64,000 nt of DNA from Streptomyces filamentosus (GCF_014654895.1 NZ_BNBE01000001.1:1302001-1366000), one strand, 5' to 3'. Positions 1 to 11,085 are shown, numbered from the stretch's first letter. Notes: generated from the sequence alone by a model not told the origin. A program made the numbers and translations.

Positions 1-1417
<1,417 letters not shown>

Positions 1418-1463
1418 CTGGGTTCCCTGCTCTCCTTGTTGGGCCCGAAGTTTCTTAAGGGGT

Positions 1464-1481
1464 CTGGGGGCCGACCCCCAG
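1464..1481 (-). other. Intercistronic hairpin between atpH and atpA
   Basis: A 7-bp perfect GC stem (CTGGGGG / CCCCCAG) with a CCGA loop sits in the 137-nt gap between atpH and atpA, the longest spacer in the distal half of the operon. There is no U-tract. It may set relative mRNA stability or translation of F1 versus Fo genes rather than terminate; this role is inference. Confidence 0.4.
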
Positions 1482-1554
1482 GAATCTTCTGCAATCTCTG
1501 CACGGCCCAACCGGGCCGCTGTGATGCGTGTTGTGTTGCCGGCGGCCGGAGCCG

Positions 1555-2370
1555 TCAGCCGGCCAGCCGCCGCTTCGCCTCGCCGAGGCGCTCGGAGACC
1601 GTGCCGTCGATGACCTCGTCACCGACCCGCACCGAGATCCCGCCGAGGACCGAGGGGTCCACGTCCAGGTTCAGGTGCATCTCGCGGCCGTACAGCTTCG
1701 CCAGTACGGCTCCGAGCCGCTGCTTCTGCTGGTCGGTGAGCGGCACCGCCGAGGTGACGACCGCGACCATCCGGTCCCGGCGCGCCGCGGCGAGCTTGGA
1801 CAGGGACTCGAGTCCCGCTTCCAGGCTACGTCCCCGGGGCTGGGTCACCAGACGGACGACCAGGCGCTCGGTGGTGCGGTTGGCCCTGCCGCCGAGCAGG
1901 CTGCGGAGCAGCTCGCCCTTGGCCGTGGCCGTGGCGGTCTTGTCCGTGAGCGCCGAGCGCAGCTCGGTGCTGGAGGACACGATCCGGCCGAAGCGGAACA
2001 GCTCGTCCTCGACGTCGTCGAGGGCGCCCGCCTTCTGGGCCGCGGTGAGGTCGGCGGTGTTCGCCAGTTCCTCGGTCGCGTCGACCAGGTCGCGCGAGCG
2101 CGACCAGCGGGACCGGACCATTCCGGAGACCAGATCGACGGTCTCCCCGCCCACCTGGCCGCTCAGGAGTCGCTGCGCGAGTGCGGCCTTGGCCTCACCC
2201 GCCTGCGCGGGGTCGGTCAGGACCCGGCGCAGCGACACCTCGCGGTCGAGCAGGACGGTGACTGCGGCCAGCTCGTCCGCCAGCTTCGCCGCGTCGACCG
2301 GGGTGTTGTCGGTCAGCGCGTCGAGGGACTCGCGGGCGGTGGCCAGTGCCTCACGGCTCGCTCCGTTCAT
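1555..2370 (-). CDS. atpH: F1Fo ATP synthase subunit delta
   Basis: Peripheral-stalk subunit (OSCP-type) that ties the b subunits to the top of the F1 head. The protein has 271 residues, the long actinobacterial form rather than the ~180-residue enterobacterial one, begins [10 protein letters not shown] and ends with the typical region [20 protein letters not shown]. Its start overlaps the atpF stop by 4 nt (ATGA), indicating translational coupling. It is not fused to a b-type domain as in mycobacteria. The call rests on sequence, length and operon position. Confidence 0.95.
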   Translation of the reverse strand: MNGASREALATARESLDALTDNTPVDAAKLADELAAVTVLLDREVSLRRVLTDPAQAGEAKAALAQRLLSGQVGGETVDLVSGMVRSRWSRSRDLVDATEELANTADLTAAQKAGALDDVEDELFRFGRIVSSSTELRSALTDKTATATAKGELLRSLLGGRANRTTERLVVRLVTQPRGRSLEAGLESLSKLAAARRDRMVAVVTSAVPLTDQQKQRLGAVLAKLYGREMHLNLDVDPSVLGGISVRVGDEVIDGTVSERLGEAKRRLAG

Positions 2371-2912
2371 CGGACGGCCTCCGCCTTCTCTTCGAGCTCG
2401 TCGAGGAAGCGGTCGATCGTGCGGCTCTGGCGCGCGGCGTCCGTGAGGGACTCCCCGACCAGCTTGCCGGCCAGGTCCGTGGCGAGCTTGCCGACGTCCT
2501 GGCGCAGCGAGGCGGCCGCGGACTTGCGGTCGGCCTCGATCTGCGAGTGACCGGCGGCGATGATCTCCTCGCGCTGGCGCTGGCCCTCCGCCTTCATCTC
2601 CTGGATGATCGCGGTGCCCTGCTCCGTCGCCTCCTGGCGGAGACGCGCGGCCTCGTGGCGGGCCTCGGCAAGCTGTGCCTTGTACTGCTCCAGCACACTC
2701 TGAGCCTCGATCTGGGCCGACTCGGCCTTCTCGATGCCACCCTCGATGGCCTCGCGGCGCTCGACCAGAACCTTGTTGATGTTCGGGAGGAGCTTCTTGG
2801 CGAGGAAGCCGAAGACGATGACGAAGGCGATCAGGCCGATGACGAGCTCGTCAAGATGCGGGAGGAGGGGGGGCTGGGGCTCCCCCTCGGCCGCAAGAAG
2901 CAGAGCGTTCAC
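2367..2912 (-). CDS. atpF: F1Fo ATP synthase subunit b
   Basis: Peripheral-stalk subunit of 181 residues with one membrane helix near residues 23-45 (ELVIGLIAFVIVFGFLAKKL), followed by a long charged, Ala/Glu/Gln-rich coiled coil that reaches up to the delta subunit. The 3' end overlaps atpH by 4 nt; atpE lies 44 nt upstream. The membrane anchor plus amphipathic helix and position between atpE and atpH identify it. Confidence 0.96.
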   Translation of the reverse strand: MNALLLAAEGEPQPPLLPHLDELVIGLIAFVIVFGFLAKKLLPNINKVLVERREAIEGGIEKAESAQIEAQSVLEQYKAQLAEARHEAARLRQEATEQGTAIIQEMKAEGQRQREEIIAAGHSQIEADRKSAAASLRQDVGKLATDLAGKLVGESLTDAARQSRTIDRFLDELEEKAEAVR

Positions 2913-2956
2913 ATCAGTGCCTTCCGTGAAAATGGGGCTGTCGTCGAGGGGCAGGC

Positions 2957-3277
<321 letters not shown>

Positions 3278-4087
3278 TCAGTGGTGCTCGGAGAGCGCGC
3301 CCTGGACGTAGCTGCAGGCCAGGAGGACGAAGACGTACGCCTGGACGGCCTGGATGAAGAGCTCGAAGGCGGTCATCACGAGGACCATCACGAAGGACGT
3401 GCCGGCGTAGACGATGCCGATGCCGTTGAGCAGGTACCAGGAGGCCAGCGAGAACATCACGATCAGCAGGTGACCGGCGAACATGTTCGCGAACAGTCGG
3501 ACCGCGTGCGTGAAGGGGCGGATGATCAGGTTCGAGAAGAACTCGAGGACGACCACCAGCGGGAGGATCGGGCCGAGGGACTTGTCCCAGCCGACGATGT
3601 TCTTCCAGCCGCCGACGAAGCCGTGCTTCTTGAAGGTCAGCGAGACCCAGACGACGTACACGATCAGCGCGAGGGCCGCCGGGAAGGCGATCAGCGAGGT
3701 GACCGGGAACTGGGCCAGCGGGATGATCGACCAGAGGTTCATCATCCAGACGAGGAAGAACATCGAGACCATGAAGGGGACGTACTTCTCGCCGTCCTTC
3801 TTGCCGATGATCTCGTAGACGATGCCGCGGCGCACGAAGTCGTAGCCGGCCTCGCCCACCATCTGCAGCTTGCCGGGGACCAGCTTCGGCTTGCGGAAGG
3901 CCGCCCAGAAGAAACCGACCACCACGACGGAGCTCAGGACCGCGAGCAGCATGGGCTTGGTCAGCTCGAAGCTGCCCCATGTGGCGATCGGCTCGTAGAT
4001 GAACGTGTGCAGGCCCGGAGCCGGGAAGCCGCATCCGGTGAAGATGTGGCAATCCGGGTCGAAGGCAAGCGTCTGGTCAGCACTCAC
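3278..4087 (-). CDS. atpB: F1Fo ATP synthase subunit a
   Basis: Fo channel subunit that passes protons to and from the c ring. I start it at GTG 4087 (MSADQTLAF), preceded by AAGGAG at good spacing, giving 269 residues; the open frame reaches 12 codons further up to a TTG with no ribosome site. Several hydrophobic helices are visible, and the C-terminal half has RPFTHAVRLFANMFAGH, containing the conserved Arg helix that faces the c-ring carboxylate. A 225-nt spacer separates it from atpI. Confidence 0.96.
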   Translation of the reverse strand: MSADQTLAFDPDCHIFTGCGFPAPGLHTFIYEPIATWGSFELTKPMLLAVLSSVVVVGFFWAAFRKPKLVPGKLQMVGEAGYDFVRRGIVYEIIGKKDGEKYVPFMVSMFFLVWMMNLWSIIPLAQFPVTSLIAFPAALALIVYVVWVSLTFKKHGFVGGWKNIVGWDKSLGPILPLVVVLEFFSNLIIRPFTHAVRLFANMFAGHLLIVMFSLASWYLLNGIGIVYAGTSFVMVLVMTAFELFIQAVQAYVFVLLACSYVQGALSEHH

Positions 4088-4312
4088 CGCGGGCTCCTTC
4101 AGCGTGGCGCATAGGTACGGCAACCTCGTTGTGTCGGCGCGGCACGCAGCCGCGGGTCGGCACTGGACTGGTCTTACGGATAGGGGGGCGGCGGGTCGGC
4201 TTCGAGCCTCGCGCTGGGACAGGCGCCGCTTCGGATGCCCGCGCCCGCAATGCCGCAGTTGGCACCGGACGATAGCAGGAAGCCGAATGCGTCTTTATCC
4301 CGGCCCTACCCT

Positions 4313-4726
4313 TCACGACTTTGAACCCGTTTTCTCGGGCTCGACGTACGCGATCTTGGCCTTCATGTAGGCACGGGCCTGGGCCGCGACCCACACCACG
4401 GTCGCCGCGAGCAGCGTGAAGGCGAAGGCCTTGAAGTCGAACACCGTGGTGCCCTTCAGCAAGGCCAGGAACACGAAGAGAACCAGCAGCTGGGTCGTGT
4501 AGAGCAAGAGCCCCATCGCCTGGAACAGCTGCGGAAGTTTCTTTGCCGTCCGCTGGAGCACCAGCATCCCGATGCCCATGAAGAGGAGCACGACCAGGGT
4601 GCCGAGCACGGCGCCGATAGCCCCCTTCCCGCCGGCGACGATGCCGCTGATCACCGTGGCGATGGCGCCGACGGCGGCAGTGGGTACGACGGCCGAGAGA
4701 AGAAGGCGTGCGTCGGTGGAAGGCAT
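4313..4726 (-). CDS. atpI: ATP synthase protein I
   Basis: Small membrane protein, first gene of the F1Fo operon, thought in other bacteria to help c-ring assembly or ion uptake. From ATG 4726 (MPSTDARLLL) it has 137 residues with four hydrophobic segments and a basic patch (LQRTAKKLPQ) between the second and third. The chosen start has GGAG about 8 nt upstream; a longer 169-codon frame to 4822 adds a Pro/Thr-rich stretch unlike the family. A Rex-like operator lies about 125 nt upstream of this start. Confidence 0.85.
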   Translation of the reverse strand: MPSTDARLLLSAVVPTAAVGAIATVISGIVAGGKGAIGAVLGTLVVLLFMGIGMLVLQRTAKKLPQLFQAMGLLLYTTQLLVLFVFLALLKGTTVFDFKAFAFTLLAATVVWVAAQARAYMKAKIAYVEPEKTGSKS

Positions 4727-4850
4727 GGCGGTGTCTCCGCTTGCTGGAGGGGGCGATGGTGTCGTCAGGGACGAGCGTAAGCCCGGTCCGAGGTGGGTCT
4801 CGGGGCCAACAGACCGTCGCACTACGGTCTTTCGGCACTGGCGCCGGGTC

Positions 4851-4868
4851 TCGTGAACGATATCACAA
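4851..4868 (-). promoter_or_regulatory. Rex-like operator (ROP) upstream of the atp operon
   Basis: On the minus strand the 18-mer TTGTGATATCGTTCACGA matches the Rex consensus TTGTGAANNNNTTCACAA at 12 of 14 fixed positions, with exact 4-nt centre. It lies in an unusually AT-rich patch (about 4858-4885) that is the most likely atpI promoter area. Rex senses the NADH/NAD+ ratio and represses respiratory genes in Streptomyces; regulation of this operon by it is inference from the match. Confidence 0.65.
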
Positions 4869-4988
4869 ACTATTTGAATAGGTCTTTACCCGGGTGGTGT
4901 GCCAACTGTCACACATGAGGGTGACGATGCGCGATTGCGCGAGACAGCGAGGGGTCTTGTCTGGTATTGCCCCTCGCTGCGGCTTTCG

Positions 4989-6302
4989 TCAACTCGGCGT
5001 TCCGGCCTTCCTCCGGTCGGAGAAGCGCGAACGGTGACCGATGGCCGTGGAGCCGTTCAGTCCGGCCGGCACCGGCGGCCGCTCCTCGGCGGACGCCTCC
5101 CGCGCGGGTCCGGGCTCGGGCTCCGGAGCCGGCTTGCGGCGCCGGTAGCGCGGCGGGACGACGGCCTCCGCCCAGCGCGGGGCCCGCGGCGAGAAGCGCG
5201 GCAGCAGGAGCAGCACCAGGCCGAGGGCGCTCAGCACGGTGATGGCCAGGACGATCCACATCGAGGTCGAGTGGACCGAGTACGCGAGCGTGCCGAAGGC
5301 GATCAGCGCGGACCAGAAGTACATGATCAGCACCGCGCGGCTGTGCGAGTGACCGATCTCCAGGAGCCGGTGGTGCAGGTGGCCGCGGTCGGCGGCGAAG
5401 GGCGACTGGCCCTTCCAGGTGCGCCGCACGATCGCCAGGACCAGGTCGGTCATCGGGATCGCGATGATGGTCAGCGGCAGGATCAGCGGGATGAAGACGG
5501 GCAGGGCGGCGTGGGTCGCCTGCCGGGTCGAACCCTCGAAGATCTTCAGGGTGTCCGGGTCCACCTGGCCGGTGATCGAGATGGCGGACGCGGCCAGGAT
5601 CAGGCCGATCAGCATCGAGCCCGAGTCGCCCATGAAGATCCGCGCCGGGTGCATGTTGTGCGGCAGGAAGCCCAGGCACATGCCCATGAGGATGGCGGCG
5701 AAGAGGGTCGCGGGGGCCGCCGCCTCGATCGTGTAGCCGTACCAGAGCCGGTACGCGTACAGGAAGAAGGCGCCGGTGGCGATGCAGACCATGCCGGCGG
5801 CGAGGCCGTCGAGACCGTCGACGAAGTTGACCGCGTTGATCGTCAGGACGACCAGGGCGACCGTGAGCAGCGTGCCCTGACCCTGGGTCAGGGCGACCGT
5901 GCCGACGCCGGGGATCGGCAGCCACAGGATCGTCAGGCCCTGCGCCACCATCACGCCGGCCGAGATCATCTGGGCGCCCAGCTTGATCAGCGCGTCCAGC
6001 TCGAACTTGTCGTCCAGGACGCCGATCAGCCAGATCAGCGCGGCGCCGGAGAGCAGCGCGCGCGGTTCGTTCGACTGGTCGAAGACGCTGTTGAGGTTCT
6101 GGAGGTGGTCGGCGACGAGCAGTCCCGCGCACAGCCCGAAGAACATGGCGATGCCACCGAGCCGCGGAGTCGGTTCTCGGTGCACGTCGCGCGCGCGGAT
6201 CTCCGGCATCGCGCCGGTCGCGATGGCGAACTTCCGCACCGGACCGGTCAGCAGATAGGTCACCGCGGCCGTGACACAGAGCGTCAGCAGGTAATCACGC
6301 AC
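4989..6302 (-). CDS. WecA/TagO-family undecaprenyl-phosphate GlcNAc-1-phosphate transferase
   Basis: Polytopic membrane enzyme of the MraY/WecA family, which moves a sugar-1-phosphate (typically GlcNAc-1-P) from a UDP-sugar onto polyprenyl phosphate, the first step for wall teichoic acid, arabinogalactan-linker or other surface glycans. The 437-residue protein has about 11 membrane helices and family motifs DDKFELDA, NAVNFVDGLDGLAAG, FMGDSGSM and RGHLHHRLLEIGHS. GTG 6302 is used as start. It sits just upstream of atpI in the same direction, as wecA does in M. tuberculosis. A C-terminal hydrophilic tail of ~80 residues (Pro/Arg/Glu-rich) is probably cytoplasmic. The sugar substrate cannot be settled from sequence. 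Confidence 0.88.
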   Translation of the reverse strand: MRDYLLTLCVTAAVTYLLTGPVRKFAIATGAMPEIRARDVHREPTPRLGGIAMFFGLCAGLLVADHLQNLNSVFDQSNEPRALLSGAALIWLIGVLDDKFELDALIKLGAQMISAGVMVAQGLTILWLPIPGVGTVALTQGQGTLLTVALVVLTINAVNFVDGLDGLAAGMVCIATGAFFLYAYRLWYGYTIEAAAPATLFAAILMGMCLGFLPHNMHPARIFMGDSGSMLIGLILAASAISITGQVDPDTLKIFEGSTRQATHAALPVFIPLILPLTIIAIPMTDLVLAIVRRTWKGQSPFAADRGHLHHRLLEIGHSHSRAVLIMYFWSALIAFGTLAYSVHSTSMWIVLAITVLSALGLVLLLLPRFSPRAPRWAEAVVPPRYRRRKPAPEPEPGPAREASAEERPPVPAGLNGSTAIGHRSRFSDRRKAGTPS

Positions 6303-6421
6303 GGGCTGTCCCCACAGGAATCGCTGGCCATCTCAGCCCCACACCCTAGCCGTGCCGTCCATGTGGTTGGAGACAACCGGGGTCCCGGAACGGTTGCAGT
6401 GCGCCCCGGCCCGTCCCCCGC

Positions 6422-7669
6422 TCACCGTCCATACGGGGGAAAACTCCTGGTCAGCTCCCGTACCTCGGCCCGTACCCGAGCCGTCTCCTCCGGTTCGCCG
6501 CGCAACGCGGAGGTGAACAGCGCGGCGATCCTGGCCATCTCCGGGGCGCCCATCCCCTGCGTGGTGACCGCGGCGGTGCCCAGGCGGATCCCCCGCCCGT
6601 CCCCGTGGGGCAGCGCGCAGGTGTCGAGGACCATCCCGGCCGCGGAGAGCCGGGCCCGCGCGGTACGGCCGTCGACGCCCAGCGGCGCGGGGTCGGCGGT
6701 GATCAGGTGGGTGTCGGTGCCGCCGGTGGTCAGCGCGAAGCCCTCCGCGGCGAGCGCCGCCGCGAGCACGCGCGCGTGTTCCACCACCCGATGGGCGTAC
6801 GCGGTGAAGGCCGGGGTGGACGCCTCCCCCAGCGCCACCGCCTTCGCCGCGATGGTGTGCATCTGGGCGCCGCCCTGGGTGAACGGGAAGACCGCGCGGT
6901 CGATCCGTTCCGCCAGCTCCGCCGTGCACAGCACCATCCCGCCGCGCGGTCCGCGCAGCACCTTGTGGGTGGTGGCGCAGACGACGTCGGCGTACGGGAC
7001 GGGGTTCGGCGCCGCGCCCCCGGCGACGAGCCCGATGGGGTGGGCGGCATCGGCGACGAGGTACGCCCCGACCTCGTCGGCGACGGCCCGGAAGAGCGCG
7101 TAGTCGGGGTGGCGGGGGTAGGAGATCGAGCCGCAGACGATCGCCGTGGGGCGGTGGTGGCGGGCGAGCGCGGCGACCTGCTCGTAGTCGACGAGACCGG
7201 TCTCGGGGTCCACCCCGTACGGGACGAAGTCGAACCAGCGGCCGGAGAAGTTCGCCGGCGAACCGTGCGTGAGGTGGCCGCCGTGCTCCAGGCCCATCGC
7301 GAGGACCGTGTCACCGGGCCTGAGAAGGGCCGCGTACGCCGCCAGGACGGCCGAGGAGCCCGAGTGGGGCTGGAGGTTCGCGTGATCCGCTCCGAAGAGC
7401 GCGGTGGCCCGTTCCACGGCGATCCGCTCGGCGGCGTCGGCGTACTCGCAGCCGCCGTGGTACCGGGCGCCCGGATACCCCTCGGCGTACTTGTTCGCGA
7501 GCGGCGAGCCCAGCGCGGCGAGCACCGCCGGCGAGGTGAAGTTCTCCGCCGCGATCAGCTGGAGCGTCTCCGCCTGCCGCCGCGCCTCCCCGGACAGCAC
7601 GTCGGCGACCTCCGGATCCTGCCGCCGCAGGACGTCGAGGACCTCTTCGGGGGGCGCGCTGACCGACAT
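6422..7669 (-). CDS. glyA: Serine hydroxymethyltransferase
   Basis: PLP enzyme that interconverts serine and glycine with tetrahydrofolate, feeding one-carbon units. From ATG 7669 (MSVSAPPEEV) it has 415 residues, a normal length; the open frame runs 26 codons further but that extension is Pro/Gly-rich. Seen are the NKYAEGYPGARYHGGCE motif, the cofactor Asp207-x-x-His210 (LVADAAHPIG) and the Schiff-base Lys236 in TTHKVLRGPRGG. The position between the sua5/phosphatase pair and atpI matches the order I recall from Bacillus and Streptomyces. Many streptomycetes carry a second glyA, so this copy may not be the sole enzyme. Confidence 0.95.
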   Translation of the reverse strand: MSVSAPPEEVLDVLRRQDPEVADVLSGEARRQAETLQLIAAENFTSPAVLAALGSPLANKYAEGYPGARYHGGCEYADAAERIAVERATALFGADHANLQPHSGSSAVLAAYAALLRPGDTVLAMGLEHGGHLTHGSPANFSGRWFDFVPYGVDPETGLVDYEQVAALARHHRPTAIVCGSISYPRHPDYALFRAVADEVGAYLVADAAHPIGLVAGGAAPNPVPYADVVCATTHKVLRGPRGGMVLCTAELAERIDRAVFPFTQGGAQMHTIAAKAVALGEASTPAFTAYAHRVVEHARVLAAALAAEGFALTTGGTDTHLITADPAPLGVDGRTARARLSAAGMVLDTCALPHGDGRGIRLGTAAVTTQGMGAPEMARIAALFTSALRGEPEETARVRAEVRELTRSFPPYGR

Positions 7670-7783
7670 GGCTGACTCCGGGCCTGGGGGACGTAGCACC
7701 AATGTAGGCGCGCCCTCCCCCGCCCGCCCCCCGAAGCCGGGCCGCACGCCCGCACGTCCGCCGGCGCCGCGCCGGGACGCCCG

Positions 7784-8428
7784 TCAGTCCCGCGTCGGGA
7801 AGCCCGTCAGGGCCGTGACCACCGGGTCCAGGGCCTCCTGGATCTCGTCGCCGATGGAGCGGAAGACGGTGATGGGGGCGCCGTAGGGGTCGTTGACCTC
7901 GTCGGCTTCGGCGGAGGGGGCCAGGAGCCACCCGCGTAGAGCGGCGGCGGCGCGGACCAGGGCGCGGGCGCGTTCGACCACGCCGTCGCGGGGGTCCGGG
8001 AGGGTGGTGGGGTCGATGGCGCGGACCAGCCGGGTGAACTCCTTCAGGGTGAAGGTGCGCAGGCCGGCCGAGTGGCCCATCGAGATGACCTGCGCGCGGT
8101 GGTCGCGGGTCGCGGTGAGGACGAGGTCGGCGCGGATGACGTGCTCGTCGAGGAGCTCGCGGCCGACGAAGCCGCTGTGGTCGGCGCCGAAGTCGGCGAG
8201 GACCAGCTCCGCGTTGGTCTCCATGGGGGCGCCCTCGTGGCCCCAGGTGCCGGCGCTCTCCACGATGAGGCCCCGGCCGAGCCCGTCGCCGAGCCGCTGG
8301 CCCAGGGCGTGGCGGGTCAGCCGCTCGGTGATGGGCGAGCGGCAGACGTTGCCGGTGCTGACGTGGAGGATGCGGAAGGTGGTGTCGTGCTCGTACCCCG
8401 CTATGCCACGCCCCTCAGGGGCGGTCAA
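7784..8428 (-). CDS. Low-molecular-weight protein phosphatase homologue with Ser replacing the catalytic Cys
   Basis: LMW-PTP/YwlE-fold protein of 214 residues. I start it at TTG 8428, which overlaps the sua5 stop (TTGA) and has GAGGTGG just upstream; no better start exists before the P-loop. The P-loop reads HVSTGNVCRSPI: the nucleophile position of the C-x5-R signature is Ser24, while the second Cys29, Arg30 and the downstream general-acid motif NDPYG are kept. In Bacillus the gene near sua5 and glyA is ywlE, a protein-arginine phosphatase; by position this is its counterpart. The Cys-to-Ser change suggests a pseudo-phosphatase, a phospho-residue binder, or altered chemistry. Fold call firm, activity uncertain. 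Confidence 0.85.
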   Translation of the reverse strand: MTAPEGRGIAGYEHDTTFRILHVSTGNVCRSPITERLTRHALGQRLGDGLGRGLIVESAGTWGHEGAPMETNAELVLADFGADHSGFVGRELLDEHVIRADLVLTATRDHRAQVISMGHSAGLRTFTLKEFTRLVRAIDPTTLPDPRDGVVERARALVRAAAALRGWLLAPSAEADEVNDPYGAPITVFRSIGDEIQEALDPVVTALTGFPTRD

Positions 8429-9072
8429 CTGGCCACCTCGAGGTCGGGTACGACCTTGCGGAGCTCCTCCGGTGACAGCGCGCCCTCGCGCAGCAGCACC
8501 GGGACCCTGCCCGTGACGTCGACGATGGAGGAGGGGACGATGCCGGGCGTCGGGCCGCCGTCGAGGTAGACGGAGACGGCGTCGCCGAGCATCCGCTGGG
8601 CCGCGTCGCAGTCCTCCGGCGCCGGGTGCCCGAGGACGTTCGCCGAGGTGACGGCCATCGGGCCGACCTCGGTGAGGAGCTCGATGGCGACCGGGTGCAG
8701 CGGCATCCGGATGGCGACGGTGCCGCGGGTGTCGCCGAGGTCCCACTGGAGGGACGGCTGGTGCCGGGCGACGAGGGTGAGGGCACCGGGCCAGAAGGCG
8801 TCGACGAGCTCCCAGGCGTGCTCGGAGAAGTCGGTGACGAGGCCGTGCAGGGTGTTCGGGGAGCCGATGAGCACGGGCACGGGCACGCCGCGCCCGCTGC
8901 CCCGGGCGGCGAGCAGGTCCGCGACGGCCTCGCTGCCGAAGGCGTCCGCGCCGATGCCGTACACGGTGTCGGTGGGGAGCACGACGAGTTCGCCGCGGCG
9001 GACGGCCGACGCGGCTTCGCGCAGGCCGGTCGCGCGGTCGGTCGCCTCGTTGCAGTCGTATCGGCGTGCCAT
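8425..9072 (-). CDS. L-threonylcarbamoyladenylate synthase
   Basis: Sua5/TsaC/YrdC-family enzyme that makes threonylcarbamoyl-AMP from threonine, bicarbonate and ATP, the first step of the t6A37 modification of ANN-decoding tRNAs. 215 residues; the family signature appears as LVVLPTDTVYGIGADA near residues 30-45, with further conserved segments FWPGALTLV and PMAVTSANVLGHPAP. It lacks the extra C-terminal Sua5 domain, so it is the short TsaC-like form. The ORF starts at ATG 9072, 40 nt after prmC, and overlaps the next gene by 4 nt. Confidence 0.93.
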   Translation of the reverse strand: MARRYDCNEATDRATGLREAASAVRRGELVVLPTDTVYGIGADAFGSEAVADLLAARGSGRGVPVPVLIGSPNTLHGLVTDFSEHAWELVDAFWPGALTLVARHQPSLQWDLGDTRGTVAIRMPLHPVAIELLTEVGPMAVTSANVLGHPAPEDCDAAQRMLGDAVSVYLDGGPTPGIVPSSIVDVTGRVPVLLREGALSPEELRKVVPDLEVAS

Positions 9073-9112
9073 CAGTCGCGCTCCTCCTTCAGGGTGGTGG
9101 TGCGGTGCCGGC

Positions 9113-9958
9113 TCACGGCATCGCCTTGCGGGCGGTCGCGAAGCGCGGCCGGTTGTTCAGGTCGGGGTGGTCGGCGGCGTCCGCCCAGCCGGCCTCCTCG
9201 TTGAAGATCCACGGGACCTGGCCGCCCTGCGTGTCGGCGTGCTCGATGACGACGAGGCCGCCGGGGCGCAGCAGGCGGTGGGCGGTGCGCTCGATGCCGC
9301 GGATGGTGTCGAGGCCGTCCTCGCCGGAGAAGAGCGCCATCTCGGGGTCGTGGTCGCGGGCCTCGGGCGCCACGTACTCCCACTCGGTGAGGGGGATGTA
9401 CGGCGGGTTGGAGATGACCAGGTCGACCTGGCCGTCGAGCTCCGGGAGCGCGGTGAGCGCGTCGCCCTGGTGGACGGTGACGCGGGAGCCCTCGGCGTTC
9501 TTCCGGGTCCACACGAGGGCGTCGTCGGAGAGTTCGACGGCGTGCACGCGCGAGCGCGGCACCTCCTGGGCCATGGCGAGGGCGATGGCGCCGGAGCCGG
9601 TGCACAGGTCGACGATGAGCGGTTCGACGACGTCCATGGCGCGCACGGCGTCTATGGCCCAGCCGACCACGGACTCGGTCTCCGGCCGGGGCACGAAGAC
9701 GCCGGGGCCGACCTGGAGCTCCAGGTAGCGGAAGAACGCCCGGCCGGTGATGTGCTGGAGGGGTTCGCGCGCCTCGCGGCGGGCGATGGCCTCCCAGTAG
9801 CGGGCGTCGAAGTCGGCGTCCTTGACGTTGTGCAGCTCCCCCCGCTTGACGCCGTGCACGAACGCGGCGAGCTCCTCGGCGTCGAAACGCGGTGAGGGAA
9901 CGCCGGCGTCGGCCAGCCGCTGGGTGGCCTGGGCCACCTCGGCAAGCAGCAGGTTCAC
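9113..9958 (-). CDS. prmC: Peptide chain release factor N5-glutamine methyltransferase
   Basis: SAM-dependent enzyme that methylates the Gln of the GGQ motif in release factors 1 and 2. 281 residues: a helical N-terminal substrate-binding domain (to ~residue 85), the SAM-binding loop [12 protein letters not shown] (around 116-127) and the catalytic NPPY at 184-187 inside [10 protein letters not shown]. It lies 50 nt downstream of prfA, its substrate gene, in the same direction, the standard arrangement. Confidence 0.96.
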   Translation of the reverse strand: MNLLLAEVAQATQRLADAGVPSPRFDAEELAAFVHGVKRGELHNVKDADFDARYWEAIARREAREPLQHITGRAFFRYLELQVGPGVFVPRPETESVVGWAIDAVRAMDVVEPLIVDLCTGSGAIALAMAQEVPRSRVHAVELSDDALVWTRKNAEGSRVTVHQGDALTALPELDGQVDLVISNPPYIPLTEWEYVAPEARDHDPEMALFSGEDGLDTIRGIERTAHRLLRPGGLVVIEHADTQGGQVPWIFNEEAGWADAADHPDLNNRPRFATARKAMP

Positions 9959-10008
9959 GCTGGTCCTCCGTGGTGCGGGGTGGGGCGGGGAGAGGTGCCT
10001 CGGACGTC

Positions 10009-11085
10009 TCAGGTGGCGGCGAGCTTGGCCGCGGAGTCGGCGTCGACGCAGGCCTGGATGACGGCGTCGAGCTCGCCGTCGAGGACCTGGTCGAGGTTGT
10101 ACGCCTTGAAGCCGACGCGGTGGTCGGAGAGGCGGTTCTCCGGGAAGTTGTACGTGCGGATCTTCTCGGAGCGGTCGACCGTGCGGACCTGGCTGCGGCG
10201 GGCGTCGGCGGCCTCGGCCTCGGCCTTCTCCTGGGCGGCGGCGAGGAGCCGGGAGCGCAGGATGCGCATCGCCTGCTCCTTGTTCTGGAGCTGGCTCTTC
10301 TCGTTCTGGCAGGAGGCGACGATGCCGGTCGGCAGGTGGGTGATGCGGACCGCGGAGTCGGTGGTGTTGACCGACTGGCCGCCGGGGCCGGACGAGCGGT
10401 AGACGTCGATGCGCAGGTCGTTGGCGTGGATCTCGACGTCGACCTCCTCGGCCTCGGGCGTGACGAGCACGCCGGCGGCGGAGGTGTGGATGCGGCCGGC
10501 GGACTCGGTGGCGGGCACGCGCTGGACGCGGTGGACGCCGCCCTCGTACTTGAGCCGGGCCCAGACGCCCTGGCCGGGCTCGGTGGCGCCCTGGCCGCCC
10601 TTGGTCTTCACGGCGACCTGGACGTCCTTGTAGCCGCCGAGCTCGGACTCGGTGGCGTCGATGATCTCGGTCTTCCAGCCGACGCGCTCGGCGTAGCGGA
10701 GGTACATCCGGAGCAGGTCGCCGGCGAAGAGGGCGGACTCGTCGCCGCCGGCGCCGGCCTTGATCTCCAGGATGACGTCCTTGTCGTCGCTGGGGTCGCG
10801 CGGGACCAGCAGGAGGCGGAGCTTCTCGGTGAGCTCCTCGCGCTGCTTCTCCAGCTCCTTGACCTCGGCGGCGAAGTCGGGATCGTCGTGCGCGAACTCG
10901 CGCGCGGTCTCGATGTCGTCCCCGGTCTGCTTCCAGGAGCGGTACGTGCCGACGATCGGGGTCAGCTCGGCGTAGCGCTTGTTCAGCTTGCGCGCGTTGG
11001 CCTGGTCGGCGTGGACCGACGGGTCCGCGAGCTTCTTCTCGAGGTCGGCGTGTTCGCCGACCAGTTCCTCGACGGCCTCGAACAT
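10009..11085 (-). CDS. prfA: Peptide chain release factor 1
   Basis: Class I release factor for UAA/UAG stop codons. 358 residues; stop-codon-recognition motif PAT at 191-193 ([10 protein letters not shown], the RF1 type rather than RF2 SPF), and the peptidyl-hydrolysis GGQ at 235-237 in [10 protein letters not shown]. The C-terminal basic domain ends with [12 protein letters not shown] and is full length. It lies between rpmE and prmC, with a strong hairpin separating it from rpmE upstream. Confidence 0.97.
   Translation of the reverse strand: MFEAVEELVGEHADLEKKLADPSVHADQANARKLNKRYAELTPIVGTYRSWKQTGDDIETAREFAHDDPDFAAEVKELEKQREELTEKLRLLLVPRDPSDDKDVILEIKAGAGGDESALFAGDLLRMYLRYAERVGWKTEIIDATESELGGYKDVQVAVKTKGGQGATEPGQGVWARLKYEGGVHRVQRVPATESAGRIHTSAAGVLVTPEAEEVDVEIHANDLRIDVYRSSGPGGQSVNTTDSAVRITHLPTGIVASCQNEKSQLQNKEQAMRILRSRLLAAAQEKAEAEAADARRSQVRTVDRSEKIRTYNFPENRLSDHRVGFKAYNLDQVLDGELDAVIQACVDADSAAKLAAT

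Noticed and set aside
4899-4912. GTG-N6-GNCAC, a match to the Crp motif I recall for S. coelicolor, in the region between the WecA-like gene and atpI
   Set aside because: Only eight fixed bases, so about two matches are expected by chance in a 64-kb window; not enough to call a site.
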